The notes under the pieces were generated by a model. That model made no database searches. It was not told the DNA's origin and saw only the letters and a program-made list of their open reading frames with translations. This document shows positions 63,178 to 64,000 of a stretch of DNA of 64,000 bases, in pieces. The position numbers and the translations under genes were made by a program. How positions within the stretch are numbered: position 1 is the stretch's first letter; each line of letters begins with the position of its first letter. Origin of the DNA: Melastoma dodecandrum (taxonomy: Eukaryota; Streptophyta; Magnoliopsida; Myrtales; Melastomataceae); the NCBI GenBank assembly GCA_029817715.1, contig JARUPY010000474.1, positions 6,696,001 to 6,760,000 on the forward strand. The letters run 5' to 3'.

Positions 63178-63464
63178 TCCCTCTCCTTTCTCCCTCGATC
63201 CGCTGAAACAAAGTGTGCTATTCGACGGCGGAAAACCGGATCGGAAATCGGCGGCAGGCGGCGGCCGAGATCCCTCTCTCGCGTCTTTCGCTCGCCTCGC
63301 CGGGAACTTGATCGGAGATCCGGGGGATATCGAGATCTCACGCGGCCTCGATGTTTGCCCGTTTCGCGTCTACGTCGCCGGATATTTCTTTTTCTTGTAA
63401 ATTTCAACGATTCATTCCTTCCTCCTGTTTATGTATAATACATATACATACACACTATTGATGA
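63178..63464 (-). promoter_or_regulatory. RABH1B 5' untranslated region and proximal promoter
   Basis: The GC-rich first ~200 bp upstream of the start codon are typical of a plant housekeeping-gene leader. After about 63400 the sequence becomes AT-rich (TATGTATAATACATATACAT near 63430). Because the viral-like fragment begins near 63465, the undisturbed promoter is short. No specific TATA box can be assigned with confidence. Confidence 0.4.
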
Positions 63465-64000
63465 CGTTCGATATTCTTCAAAGGTTCTGTGCCTACAGAA
63501 GTTGACAAGGATGGACATCCAGTACGTAACAGTGTTGTTGAGACAGTCCTAAGTTGGCAAAGCCAAAATGCATTGGTTCAAAAGTCAGTATTGAATACGA
63601 TATGTCATAAAATTGACTCCGTGCATAAACAATTAAAAGGTTCAGAAAAACGCTTGAATGAAAAGCTAGACACTCCGCACAGTAAGACCCATGAGGTATT
63701 ACAAACCCTTCAGAAGAGGTTAGATAAATTTGAAAGAGGAATATTTCTCTCGCGTTTTAGATCTGACCCAGATGCTGAGATTGCCAAGCTTAATAGACAA
63801 ATTAAAATGATTGAAGACAAATAGGTAGAAATTTCTGAGAAGCCAAATATGTCACACTTTTTGAATTTTGGAAGGCCCAGAACTAACCATCCGGATTATT
63901 TGAATTTGGAAATGCCTAAACCTTACAGTTCTAACTTTTTGGACTTTGAGAATACATTGGCTTTGGCTAAGGATGAAAACAACGCTGTCTTGTTTGGTAG
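63465..64000 (+). pseudogene. Probable endogenous pararetrovirus (Caulimoviridae-like) polyprotein fragment, runs off window
   Basis: One plus-strand frame runs from the stop at 63462-63464 to the window end, broken once by a TAG at about 63822. There is no initiating ATG near its beginning, so it is 5'-truncated or begins in upstream sequence that was lost. The encoded segment is hydrophilic, with a Trp-Gln-rich entry, a long Lys/Leu/Glu coiled-coil-like stretch and then a Pro/Asn/Phe-rich linker. This layout is what I associate with the region preceding the coat protein in plant pararetrovirus polyproteins. No RT, protease or zinc knuckle is in view, so a retrotransposon Gag or unrelated gene remains possible. 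Confidence 0.45.

Overview
This is plant nuclear DNA, almost certainly from a eudicot. Two complete intron-containing host genes splice cleanly with GT..AG introns and give proteins of family-typical length: a dynamin-related protein (DRP1E type, 15 coding exons) and a Rab6/RABH1-type GTPase (6 exons). A third, intronless host gene encodes a 324-residue protein with an N-terminal Cys/His motif. Everything else is AT-rich intergenic DNA packed with mobile elements. I cannot name the species from the sequence.

Layout. 1-23 kb is a retrotransposon block: a minus-strand Ty1/copia element cut by the window start (1-5771), a SIRE-like LTR remnant (6076-7700), a second copy of the first copia family on the plus strand (8706-16340, complete with both LTRs but dead) inserted into an older GC-rich repeat, and a degenerate SIRE-like copia element on the plus strand (about 17.86-23.07 kb). 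23-29.8 kb holds a hairpin-bearing minisatellite (24.2-24.8 kb) and another minus-strand copia ruin (25.5-28.8 kb) interrupted by a Ty3/gypsy-like LTR. 29.85-37.0 kb is the gene island: DRP1E on the minus strand and the Cys/His-motif gene on the plus strand, divergently arranged. 40.27-41.70 kb is a small non-autonomous CACTA transposon with a clean 3-bp target duplication.

42.26-57.07 kb is a three-level nest. A roughly 650-bp inverted-repeat element with TA flanks was split by a minus-strand SIRE-like copia element (42698-56843, 5-bp target duplication TCCTT). One LTR of that element was in turn split by a hAT transposon (43241-46616) whose transposase lost its central region. The SIRE-like element carries a second long ORF after pol, where env-like genes sit in some Sireviruses. 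It also has a 37-bp perfect inverted duplication inside integrase.

57.1-60.8 kb is intergenic with one short minisatellite. RABH1B lies at 60.8-63.2 kb on the minus strand. Starting under 300 bp from its start codon and running off the window end is a plus-strand fragment resembling an endogenous plant pararetrovirus polyprotein.

The two recognised host genes both act in membrane traffic (vesicle scission or plate formation, and Golgi Rab function), but nothing indicates that they are co-regulated. The clearest candidates for under-described biology are the post-pol ORF, the duplicated leader motif conserved in both copies of the first copia family, and the stack of nested insertions.
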